This document shows positions 1 to 6,101 of a stretch of 17,093 bases of DNA, one piece after another. The notes under the pieces were generated by a model. It was not told the origin of the DNA. It ran no database searches and was given only the letters and a program-made list of their open reading frames with translations. Position numbers and translations under genes: made by a program. Each line of letters begins with the position of its first letter. The first letter of the stretch is position 1. Source of the stretch: CAYZQE01 sp964480635 (GTDB lineage: Bacteria > Pseudomonadota > Gammaproteobacteria > GCA-001735895); contig CAYZQE010000054.1 of the NCBI GenBank assembly GCA_964480635.1, forward strand, positions 1 to 17,093. Direction: 5' to 3'.

Positions 1-60
1 CTAGGATAGAACGGCTTGATAGATCGTAAAAGTTTATGGAGTTAATCAGGATCTCCTTAA

Positions 61-217
61 GGAGACACTGAACAACCGTGATTAGAGTTTCACTGAGAAA
101 AAATGTGCGTCAAGTTTCGTTAAATGCGTCGTAATAGCTGGCTATTGCGTCGAATTTAACGGAAGTTGTCGTGCATTTTAGCCAGTAAAAAATAATTGGC
201 GGTTGTTCAGTGTCTCC
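61..217. mobile_element. 157-bp fold-back MITE-like element with TTAA flanks
   Basis: The ends are perfect 18-bp inverted repeats (GGAGACACTGAACAACCG at 61-78, its complement at 200-217). Each end is bordered by TTAA (57-60 and 218-221), as expected for a 4-bp target duplication. The interior is also palindromic about the centre: positions 101-138 match the complement of 141-178 at about 30 of 38 places, with AATAGC/GCTATT at the very middle. No transposase fits inside, so this is a non-autonomous miniature element that would need a transposase elsewhere. The right end is shared with the palindrome at 11779-11832, which supports a mobile family. I cannot assign it to a named IS family. It lies about 65 bp upstream of the CDP-alcohol phosphatidyltransferase gene and may influence its expression. 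Confidence 0.75.
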
Positions 218-281
218 TTAAGCTCGTCTTCAAGACTATTACGATGTTAATCTGGGCGTTAATTTTATATTTTAGATACTT

Positions 282-935
282 ATGACTACAGCCAAAACTG
301 AAATCCAAGAACCACAGCCCACTATTCTTTCGTTTGTAAAAGACCTTCCTAACATATGCTCACTGGCGGGCTTAGCCTGCACAATTTTAGCCATTTATTT
401 TAGCATTTTAGGTATTTTTTATGCGGCGATGATTGGTATGGTTTGGGCTGTTGCTTTCGACTGGGCTGATGGGCTCATTGCTCGCAGCATGAAGGGGCGA
501 ACCCCTAAACAGGGGTTCTTTGGCGGTCAACTTGATTCTCTAATAGACGTTGTTAACTATGGTGTTTCACCTGCCATCTTGCTTTTAAGTTTTGGCAACT
601 TCGACCCTATTTATCTACCGGGTGCATTTATCATTATTAGTGCCAGCGCTATTCGACTGAGCTATTTCAACACCTACGGTCTTTCTGGTGGCTCAAAATA
701 TACAGGAATGGCTCTTGATAACAATAATCTAATACTTGTATTGATATTCTTACTAGAAGCGGTGACTAGCGCAGGCGTCTTTTCCATTATCCTTTATATT
801 AGTTGCTTAGTGCTTGCCGCTTTAAACGTATCAGAAATCAAAACACCAAAACTTTCAGGCAATTCCACTAATGTCATTATTCTTGCTATTTACACCCTTG
901 GAATAACCGCAATCTATAGCTGGAAGCTCCTATAG
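282..935 (+). CDS. CDP-alcohol phosphatidyltransferase family protein
   Basis: This is an integral membrane enzyme that would transfer a phospho-alcohol from a CDP-activated donor to an acceptor, releasing CMP. The signature is visible at residues 60-89: D60, D63-G64, A67-R68, G81, D85 and D89, the residues that bind the metals and the CDP group. There are twelve residues between R68 and G81, against about eight in typical PssA/PgsA proteins. Five or six hydrophobic segments (roughly 22-55, 92-130, 147-185, 195-217) fit the family fold, and 217 aa is a normal length. An in-frame stop at 273-275 makes ATG 282 the earliest start; the ribosome binding site is weak. A cytidylyltransferase follows 55 bp downstream and probably supplies the CDP-alcohol. 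The family call is firm, but the substrate (CDP-diacylglycerol, CDP-glycerol, CDP-ethanolamine or other) cannot be read from the sequence. Confidence 0.85.
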   Translation: MTTAKTEIQEPQPTILSFVKDLPNICSLAGLACTILAIYFSILGIFYAAMIGMVWAVAFDWADGLIARSMKGRTPKQGFFGGQLDSLIDVVNYGVSPAILLLSFGNFDPIYLPGAFIIISASAIRLSYFNTYGLSGGSKYTGMALDNNNLILVLIFLLEAVTSAGVFSIILYISCLVLAALNVSEIKTPKLSGNSTNVIILAIYTLGITAIYSWKLL

Positions 936-990
936 ATACAGAAAATCAAGTAAACATTAACATCACTCTAACCTAGGAATTATTAACAAT

Positions 991-1425
991 ATGGTTGTAT
1001 ACACAGTAGGTACTTTTGATTTATTACATGTTGGACATCTTGCCTTATTAGAATATTGCGCATCGTTAGGCGATACAGTTGCCGTTGGAGTTGCTTCTGA
1101 TGAAGTTGTTAAGCTGTATAAACCAAATGTTCCCGCTGTTCCTTTAGAACAACGCCTCGAAATGCTTTTAGCACTTAGCTGCGTTGATATCGCGCTTCCT
1201 TATCATGAACTAGATTACATTTCTGTTTGCAAACAAGTTAAAGCTGATATTTTTGTAATCGGAGAGGACTGGGGTAAAAAACCACATAATAAAGGTGTAG
1301 AGGATTATCTTAAGGCACAAGGTAAACAAATTGTTCAAATTAAATACAACCCGCGAACGTCATCCACTCAAATAAAAAAAAATGTCATTGCTCAATTTCA
1401 AGCGCGCCAAACAACCCTAAACTAA
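991..1425 (+). CDS. TagD/Pect-like cytidylyltransferase (CTP:alcohol-phosphate)
   Basis: This is a small nucleotidyltransferase of the glycerol-3-phosphate / ethanolamine-phosphate cytidylyltransferase group. It would condense CTP with a phospho-alcohol to give a CDP-alcohol and pyrophosphate in the cytoplasm. G7-T8-F9-D10 and the nucleotide-binding HxGH motif (H13-V14-G15-H16) are present, followed by R122-T123-S124-S125-T126, which matches the family's C-terminal RTxGxSST-type phosphate-binding motif in shortened form. The length of 144 aa is close to TagD (about 130 aa). An AGGA stretch at about 973-978 could serve as a distant ribosome binding site. The gene follows the CDP-alcohol phosphatidyltransferase in the same direction, so the two probably form a make-and-use pair. 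ADP-heptose-type (HldE-C) activity is a less likely alternative because that family normally uses ATP. Confidence 0.8.
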   Translation: MVVYTVGTFDLLHVGHLALLEYCASLGDTVAVGVASDEVVKLYKPNVPAVPLEQRLEMLLALSCVDIALPYHELDYISVCKQVKADIFVIGEDWGKKPHNKGVEDYLKAQGKQIVQIKYNPRTSSTQIKKNVIAQFQARQTTLN

Positions 1426-1687
1426 CGCCGTACCTAGAAATACTAAGGTCTAATCGAGCAGAACACGTTATCGTTCAGCCAACCAGTATGTACTGAAAAG
1501 CACTCAAATAGGAAGTGAGGCTTTAGCCTCATCATCAGTCATACAGGCTGTGTCCCTTTTATTCCATCTGGTGGATGACTTGATCTTGCCAGAGCGAGAT
1601 TCTCACCCACTGGAACTAATGGGATGCTTGGCCGAGCATCCCATTAGTTTGAAGACTCAGGCGGACTTTACCTCGTTGATTACTTGC
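1426..1687. other. Unassigned intergenic DNA rich in small hairpins
   Basis: I see no convincing coding sequence in these roughly 260 bases. Short inverted repeats follow one another: TGAGGC/GCCTCA at 1516-1531 with a TTTA loop, CATC/GATG at 1565-1577, CCAG/CTGG at 1589-1613 with an inner GAG/CTC, and a perfect 15-bp stem at 1614-1649. It could be a fragment of a structured RNA or a decayed mobile element, but I recognise no family. Confidence 0.4.
1614..1649. repeat. Perfect 15-bp inverted repeat
   Basis: AACTAATGGGATGCT (1614-1628) and its exact complement (1635-1649) flank the six-base loop TGGCCG. No T-run follows on either strand, so a simple intrinsic terminator is unlikely. It lies about 40 bp before the ParDE palindrome. 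Confidence 0.8.
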
Positions 1688-1703
1688 CTCCCTCTCCAAT
1701 AAT
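1676..1703 (+). promoter_or_regulatory. Possible parDE promoter
   Basis: TTGATT at 1676-1681 and AATAAT at 1698-1703 are separated by 16 bases and resemble sigma-70 -35 and -10 boxes. Transcription would start near 1710, inside the right half of the palindrome, leaving the ribosome binding site free of the long hairpin. Confidence 0.35.
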
Positions 1704-1742
1704 AATGTAAGATAATATCTTACATTATTATTGGAGAGGGAG
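1688..1742. promoter_or_regulatory. 55-bp palindrome, probable ParD operator and RBS region
   Basis: A 26-bp arm at 1688-1713 is repeated in exact complement at 1717-1742, with AAT as the three-base centre. The right arm ends at the base before the parD ATG and contains its ribosome binding site (GGAGAG at 1733-1738, GGGAG at 1738-1742). ParD proteins of the ribbon-helix-helix type bind palindromes in their own promoter, so this is the natural operator. A transcript reading in from upstream would fold the whole arm and bury the ribosome binding site. Confidence 0.6.
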
Positions 1743-1997
1743 ATGCCACGAACGATAACGGTCGACACTGGTAATGAATTACGGGGATTCGTCGAATCCT
1801 TGGTCGATTCTGGACAATATAAAACCAACAGTGAAGTCATTAGAGAGGGCTTACGATTACTTCAAGAAAAGCAAGCAGCTTCAAAACTAGAGACGTTACG
1901 CAAACTTATTGATGAAGGCGAAAGCAGTGGTGATCCGTTAAGCTGGAATGTAAGTCAGTTTTTAGCGGAAATGAAACAAAAACATGGCTCAAAATAA
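1743..1997 (+). CDS. parD: ParD-like ribbon-helix-helix antitoxin
   Basis: This 84-residue protein would neutralise the ParE-type toxin encoded next to it and repress the shared promoter. The N-terminus PRTITVDTGNELRGFVE gives the DNA-binding strand and first helix. SGQYKTNSEVIREGLRLLQE is the conserved ParD second-helix region. The C-terminal half is charged and would wrap the toxin. ATG 1743 is preferred because GGAGAG and GGGAG lie just upstream; a TTG at 1731 is in frame but would bury that ribosome binding site in the coding sequence. The last 14 bases overlap the start of the toxin gene, the usual translational coupling. I see no truncation. Confidence 0.88.
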   Translation: MPRTITVDTGNELRGFVESLVDSGQYKTNSEVIREGLRLLQEKQAASKLETLRKLIDEGESSGDPLSWNVSQFLAEMKQKHGSK

Positions 1998-2283
1998 AAC
2001 GATTCGTTTACGGCCTAAAGCAGTCACTGATCTTGAAAATATTTTTGAGTATAGTACGGAAAAATTTGGAATATCTCGAGCCGAACACTATATTCTCGAA
2101 TTAAATAACACCTTCACTCGATTAGCGGTAGAACCCAATATCGGTAAAAATTATTCCCACGTTAAATCAGAGCTCATGGGCTTCCCTGTCGTTTCACACA
2201 TTGTTTTTTATAAATACACCAACTTTCATTTAATGATAATCCGTGTATTACATAAATCAATGGATTACATCAGACATTTATAA
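1984..2283 (+). CDS. parE: ParE/RelE-superfamily toxin
   Basis: A 99-residue protein with the ParE fold pattern: an N-terminal strand (IRLRPKAVTDLENIFEY), a two-helix hairpin (about residues 28-55), then strands carrying IGKNY, VVSHIVFYKY, LMIIRVLHKSMD and a terminal RHL. Chromosomal ParE toxins of this type act on DNA gyrase, although the target cannot be read from sequence. The length is normal and the conserved C-terminal strand is present, so the toxin looks intact. It starts inside the 3' end of the antitoxin gene, so the pair is co-translated under the palindromic operator upstream. No further gene follows for about 235 bp. Confidence 0.88.
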   Translation: MAQNKTIRLRPKAVTDLENIFEYSTEKFGISRAEHYILELNNTFTRLAVEPNIGKNYSHVKSELMGFPVVSHIVFYKYTNFHLMIIRVLHKSMDYIRHL

Positions 2284-2518
2284 TTTTTATGGAGTGAGGG
2301 TCGAGTACCACCGAACTTAATGTCACTAAGTTACCAAAATATAACACCGCGCTAAATTCAAGTCCAATCTCACTCGACTCCGATCCCTGCTTAACAATAG
2401 GCTAATCGCAAAAAACCAATGGTTTATGGAAGTTTGACTTCGACCCTAACGAACTTTAGTATCGTGTACCCCCCTTTTTTTATTACCCTATTTCCATATA
2501 ACCCTTAGCGTAAGATAG
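2284..2518. other. Gene-free spacer after parE
   Basis: No gene recognised. The stretch holds a C6T7 homopolymer run near 2470-2482 and a small AAACC/GGTTT hairpin at 2413-2425. On the minus strand that hairpin is followed by T residues and could be a weak terminator for the remnant gene to the right. Confidence 0.4.
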
Positions 2519-2750
2519 CTATCTTTTTCGTTTTATTAATCGTACTAGACTAAATAACCCTAAACCAAATAACCAGATAGTAGGAGGTACGGTACAGCTA
2601 CAGCACTAACTCTTACTGTATTAAACTGAAAGCCATTGCTATCTACAGCACTAACGAGATCTACAGCATTCCCATTGATATCGAACCCTGATATTTCTGT
2701 AAGCGTCAAAGTATTAAAAAAATCTGATGATCCTTCTAATAAATTAGGTA
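2519..2750 (-). pseudogene. C-terminal remnant of a PEP-CTERM-type exported protein
   Basis: Read leftward, the DNA encodes about 55 residues in one frame (from PNLLEGSSDFFNTLTLTEI through GFDINGNAVDLV to FNTVRVSAVAVP). It then shifts frame by one base near 2590 and continues as VPPTIWLFGLGLFSLV followed by RLIKRKR and a stop at 2519-2521. Joined, the end reads VPVPPTIWLFG, a hydrophobic helix and a basic tail, which is the VPxP/PEP-CTERM tripartite sorting signal. A single missing base explains the frameshift. The upstream part is absent because the reading runs directly into the RNase P RNA gene. The intact protein would have been an exported, exosortase-processed surface protein; its function is not recoverable. 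A sequencing error could cause the shift but not the missing N-terminus. Confidence 0.65.
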
Positions 2751-3090
2751 AGTCAGCCGATAAGCCGGGTTCTGTCGTGGATAATCATTCATCTGGATAA
2801 CACGTCACCGTGCATCTCAAGCGTCCAACCCGAAAGAAGCGCGAGCAGCGCCATTACTTTCCTATTTGGTCTTGCTCCAAGTGGGGTTTACCATGCCGCT
2901 ACGGTTACCCGCATCGCGGTGCGCTCTTACCGCACCATTTCACCCTTACCTTAATAAATTAAGGCGGTATCTTTTCTGCTGCACTTTCCGTGGGCTCACG
3001 CCCCCCAGGTGTTACCTGGCACTTTGCTCTATGGAGCCCGGACTTTCCTCCAGCATCTTACGATGCCAGCGATTACCTAGCTGACTTGGC
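2746..3090 (-). ncRNA. rnpB: RNase P RNA, bacterial class A
   Basis: This is the catalytic RNA that trims 5' leaders from tRNA precursors together with the RnpA protein. On the minus strand the hallmark GAGGAAAGTCCGGGCTCC (complement of 3033-3050) lies near the 5' end, and ACAGAACCCGGCTTATCGG (complement of 2757-2775) near the 3' end; the two form helix P4. The P1 helix is visible as AAGTCAGC (3080-3087) pairing with GCTGACTT (2750-2757), which sets both ends to within a few bases. The GGTAACACCTGG and GGGTGAAA-type segments in between also match the class A pattern. The length of about 345 nt is typical. A 3' terminator hairpin is not obvious; instead a remnant protein gene begins at the 3' end. 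Confidence 0.95.
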
Positions 3091-3099
3091 GCTATTTTA

Positions 3100-3128
3100 A
3101 TATTAGAAGCATATTAAATCCAATATAA
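3100..3128 (-). promoter_or_regulatory. Possible rnpB promoter
   Basis: On the minus strand TAATAT (complement of 3100-3105) would be a -10 box, with TTATAT (complement of 3123-3128) as a weak -35 box 17 bases away. The predicted start, about 3092, agrees with the 5' end inferred from helix P1. Confidence 0.35.
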
Positions 3129-3178
3129 ATATGCAGATACTGTAAAATTAATGGTTATTTAACCACAATGACAAACTA

Positions 3179-3730
3179 ATGATTAATAACGACATCATGC
3201 GCCGCATTCGTTACATTTTTAATTTTGACGATGACACAATGATGAAGATTTTTGCTCTGGCCGATATAGACGTTAATAGAGCCGAAATAAGTGATTGGTT
3301 AAAAAAAGATGATGATCCTGCTTATCAAGCATGTAATGACAAAACCATGGCTGTTTTTTTAAATGGTTTAATTAATCTTAAGCGCGGAAAACGTGAAGGC
3401 GAACAGCCCGAACTAGAAAAGCAGTTAAACAATAATATTGTTATGAAAAAACTAAAGATTGCTTTAAACCTAAAATCGGATGATCTCTTAGAGGTTATGA
3501 CGCTGGTTGATTTCAATATCAGTCAACATGAGCTAAGTGCCTTTTTTCGTAAAGCAACGCATAAACATTACCGCTCGTGTAAAGACCAAGTTTTGCGCAA
3601 TTTATTAAAAGGCTTACAGGTTAAGTTTCGTGGAAAGGCACAACCTGAGCCCAAACCAACGTCGTCAACAACGCCTGTAAAAAAGCCTAGTAGTGATGCA
3701 ACATTCACTTGGAAAAAACTCAGTGATTAA
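3179..3730 (+). CDS. DUF1456 family protein (YehS-like)
   Basis: A 183-residue cytoplasmic protein of unknown function, similar to E. coli YehS (about 156 aa). Two copies of the DUF1456 repeat are visible: residues about 2-70 (NNDIMRRIRYIFNFDDDTMM, then AEISDWLKKDDDPAY) and about 85-150 (NNIVMKKLKIALNLKSDDLL, then HELSAFFRKATHKHY). Each ends in a short helix with a conserved FLNGLINLKRG or LLKGLQVKFRG segment. The last 30 residues are a Pro/Ser/Thr/Lys-rich tail that E. coli YehS lacks, ending in FTWKKLSD. There is no clear ribosome binding site before ATG 3179. The gene diverges from rnpB and converges on the DUF6172 gene. The family call is firm; the role is unknown. Confidence 0.85.
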   Translation: MINNDIMRRIRYIFNFDDDTMMKIFALADIDVNRAEISDWLKKDDDPAYQACNDKTMAVFLNGLINLKRGKREGEQPELEKQLNNNIVMKKLKIALNLKSDDLLEVMTLVDFNISQHELSAFFRKATHKHYRSCKDQVLRNLLKGLQVKFRGKAQPEPKPTSSTTPVKKPSSDATFTWKKLSD

Positions 3731-3743
3731 ACACTACGGTCAA

Positions 3744-3774
3744 AATAGGGGGCACCTAAATGCTGAGCCCTATT
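3744..3774 (-). terminator. Weak terminator candidate between convergent genes
   Basis: AATAGGG and CCCTATT (3744-3750 and 3768-3774) form a 7-bp stem in the 39-bp gap between the DUF1456 and DUF6172 genes. On the minus strand the stem is followed by two further T residues. It would end the leftward run containing hisD. The stem is short and the loop long, so support is modest. Confidence 0.3.
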
Positions 3775-4108
3775 CGTCCTCTCCGTCCTCTTCTTCTAAA
3801 AAGTCATCTACAGTTTCTTCATCTTCCCTAGGTGTTTTAATGCCCGGCTTGGCTAGTATTTCAATATAAACTGATTCTAACCCTTGAACTTCAGCCGCTG
3901 ACAATAACTTATTAAGATCAGACGCATCGACATTAATCGCATTAGCCTCTAAATCAGCAAATTTACAATCAAAATCCCAAAAGTCTACTCCGTCCTGCAA
4001 AGGCTTATTGCGCTCACGCTTAAAGTATTTTTTAATTTGATGCTTCACTGACTCGACAACTCGTGCCGTCTTTATTTTAGGATCAGTTAATTTAAATGTT
4101 TTTTTCAA
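3770..4108 (-). CDS. DUF6172 family protein
   Basis: A 112-residue protein of unknown function. The N-terminal half, beginning MKKTFKLTDPKIKTARVVES and continuing with KYFKRERNKPLQDGVDFWDF, matches the conserved face of a small family I recognise as DUF6172. The C-terminus is very acidic (residues about 93-112, TPREDEETVDDFLEEEDGED), while the N-terminus is basic, so the protein is strongly polarised in charge. It starts 6 bp after the hisD stop and is almost certainly cotranscribed with hisD. That place in the operon does not itself show a role in histidine synthesis. There is no signal peptide or membrane segment, so it is probably cytoplasmic. Confidence 0.75.
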   Translation of the reverse strand: MKKTFKLTDPKIKTARVVESVKHQIKKYFKRERNKPLQDGVDFWDFDCKFADLEANAINVDASDLNKLLSAAEVQGLESVYIEILAKPGIKTPREDEETVDDFLEEEDGEDE

Positions 4109-4114
4109 TGTCTA

Positions 4115-5413
4115 TTACCCTTTAATTCGATATTCGGCTGAACGAGCGTGAGCCGTTAAACCTTCGCCATGAGCCATAATAGAAGCCGTTTTACCCAATG
4201 TAGACGCGCCTTCTTCTGAACAATTTATAATGCTAGAACGCTTTTGAAAATCATATACACCCAAGGGTGACGAAAAACGTGCTGTTCTAGATGTTGGCAA
4301 GACATGATTAGGTCCTGCACAATAATCCCCAATCGCTTCTGGGGTAAAACGCCCCATAAAGACGGCACCAGCATGCTTAATACGTTCGAGCATAGCTTCA
4401 GGATCAGCAACAGACAATTCTAAATGTTCTGGGGCAATATAGTTTGCGACTTCAATCGCCTGTTCCATATCATCAACCAAAATAAAAGCGCCGCGTGAAT
4501 TTAATGACGTTTCAATAATTTCGCGCCTTGGCATCTCTTCTATCAGCTTTTCAATGCTATCTGATACCTTTGCTAAAAACTCAATATCGTCACTGATTAA
4601 AATAGACTGGGCATCTTCATCATGCTCTGCCTGCGAAAACAAATCCATAGCAATCCAATCGGGGTTTGTTTTGCCATCACAGATCACTAATATTTCAGAT
4701 GGCCCTGCGACCATGTCTATGCCGACTGTTCCAAAAACCATTTTTTTAGCGGTAGCAACATAAATATTGCCAGGGCCAACAATTTTATCAACTTGTGGAA
4801 TAGTTTGCGTCCCATAAGCTAAAGCAGCAATTGCTTGTGCACCACCAATAGTAAAAATTTTATCGACATCTGCAACATGCGCCGCGGCTAACACCAAATT
4901 ATTTAACTCGCCCTTAGGTGCTGGCACGACCATAATAAGTTCTTTTACACCGGCTACCTTTGCCGGAATCGCATTCATTAACACAGATGAGGGGTAAGCA
5001 GCCTTACCGCCAGGCACATATAACCCTGCTCGGTCTAATGGTGTGATTTTTTGACCCAAAATAGTGCCATCATCTTCTGTGTATTGCCAAGACTCTAACT
5101 TTTGATGCTCTGCATAGGCCTTAACCCGTTGTGCCGATGTATCTAATGCCGCTCGTGTTTCTTCTGGTAGCTCATCATACGCTTGTTTCAAACGGTCTTT
5201 AGCTAATTCCAAATCGGCAACTGAATTTGACTTTAATTGATCAAATTTTTCTGTGAACCCTAAAACAGCTTCATCACCTTTAGCTTTAACGTCTTTTAAA
5301 ATTTGATTAACTGTCGTCAATACAGCGTCGTCGGATACAGATTCCCACGCTAACAGTTGATCTAATTTTGACCAAAATTTATCATCTTGGGTATTGATTT
5401 GTTGTATGTTCAT
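4115..5413 (-). CDS. hisD: Histidinol dehydrogenase
   Basis: Catalyses the last two oxidations of histidine synthesis, L-histidinol to L-histidinal to L-histidine, with two NAD+ and a bound zinc. The length of 432 aa matches the family. Visible family segments include the glycine-rich GLYVPGGKAAYPSSVLMN, IGGAQAIAALAYGT, VAGPSEILVI and FSQAEHDEDAQS (zinc-ligand region). APEHLEL carries the catalytic Glu329-His330 pair (Glu326/His327 in E. coli). The C-terminal HGEGLTAHARSAEYR is also standard. It follows hisG by 31 bp and precedes the DUF6172 gene by 6 bp. In many beta- and gammaproteobacteria hisC comes next in this cluster; here it does not. Confidence 0.97.
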   Translation of the reverse strand: MNIQQINTQDDKFWSKLDQLLAWESVSDDAVLTTVNQILKDVKAKGDEAVLGFTEKFDQLKSNSVADLELAKDRLKQAYDELPEETRAALDTSAQRVKAYAEHQKLESWQYTEDDGTILGQKITPLDRAGLYVPGGKAAYPSSVLMNAIPAKVAGVKELIMVVPAPKGELNNLVLAAAHVADVDKIFTIGGAQAIAALAYGTQTIPQVDKIVGPGNIYVATAKKMVFGTVGIDMVAGPSEILVICDGKTNPDWIAMDLFSQAEHDEDAQSILISDDIEFLAKVSDSIEKLIEEMPRREIIETSLNSRGAFILVDDMEQAIEVANYIAPEHLELSVADPEAMLERIKHAGAVFMGRFTPEAIGDYCAGPNHVLPTSRTARFSSPLGVYDFQKRSSIINCSEEGASTLGKTASIMAHGEGLTAHARSAEYRIKG

Positions 5414-5444
5414 GGCGTGTTAATACCAATGTATTGAATGAAAA

Positions 5445-6101
5445 TCAAGAAATGCCCGATTCGATTTTAGCGACAATATCTTTTATGGCCTTATTATTCA
5501 TTTTGAGTGATGCACGGTTCACAATTAATCGTGAACTAATATCCATTATATGCTCAAGCGGCACCAAGCCATTCGCCTTTAATGTGTTTCCGGTATCGAC
5601 CAAATCTACAATAATATCCGACAAACCAACAATAGGGGCTAGCTCCATAGAGCCGTATAACTTAATTAATTCAACTTGTCTGCCAAGGTCATGAAAATAG
5701 TCTTTTGTGATTTGCGTGTATTTCGTTGCAACTTTAATTTTTCCAATTGGCAAAGGTTTATCTTTATAACCGGCAGTCATTAATTTACAAGGGGCTATTT
5801 TTAAATCTAAAAACTCATATAAGCCCTCACCACCATGTTCTAACAATACATCTTTTCCGGCCACACCTAAATCAGCTGCGCCATATTGCACATAAGTAGG
5901 CACATCAGCAGAGCGAATTAGCACTAAATTAATGTTGGCATGGTTTGTTTCAAAGATAAGCTTTCGACTGGTATTTAGGTCATCAATCGGCTCAATACCT
6001 GCATGCTTTAATAAGGGTAGAGTATCTTTTAGGATGCGACCCTTGGCTAAGGCTATGGTTATCATTTTTTCATTAGACTTGGGTGTTTCTGAATCGGTCA
6101 T
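5445..6101 (-). CDS. hisG: ATP phosphoribosyltransferase, short (HisZ-dependent) form
   Basis: Catalyses the first step of histidine synthesis, joining ATP and PRPP to form phosphoribosyl-ATP. At 218 residues it is the short HisG_S type, which lacks the C-terminal regulatory domain and works in complex with HisZ, a HisS-like protein not present in this window. ITIALAKGRILKDTLPLL at the start, YGAADLGVAGKDVLLEHG in the middle and the PRPP-binding VDLVDTGNTLKANGL near residue 170 identify it. The ATG overlaps the murA stop codon (TAATG), supporting the longer start; an internal Met13 just before ITIALAKGR is the alternative. Feedback inhibition by histidine would act through HisZ. Confidence 0.96.
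   Translation of the reverse strand: MTDSETPKSNEKMITIALAKGRILKDTLPLLKHAGIEPIDDLNTSRKLIFETNHANINLVLIRSADVPTYVQYGAADLGVAGKDVLLEHGGEGLYEFLDLKIAPCKLMTAGYKDKPLPIGKIKVATKYTQITKDYFHDLGRQVELIKLYGSMELAPIVGLSDIIVDLVDTGNTLKANGLVPLEHIMDISSRLIVNRASLKMNNKAIKDIVAKIESGIS

Noticed and set aside
3..29. Possible end of a rightward gene (nine codons ending at a TAA at 27-29)
   Set aside because: Too short to recognise; the upstream part lies outside the window.
1614..1690. Integron attC-like site, since ParDE modules are common integron cassettes
   Set aside because: The hairpin is a simple perfect stem and lacks the conserved attC R and L box arrangement and core GTTRRRY sequence.
1616..1840. Leftward open reading frame of 74 codons
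   Set aside because: It runs through the perfect hairpin and the palindrome into parD on the opposite strand; no protein family recognised.
2589..2590. Programmed frameshift rather than gene decay
   Set aside because: No slippery heptamer is visible at the junction and the 5' part of the gene is missing, so decay or a one-base error is simpler.
2866..3084. Rightward open reading frame of 72 codons
   Set aside because: It lies entirely within the RNase P RNA gene on the opposite strand; its codons follow conserved RNA helices, not a protein family.
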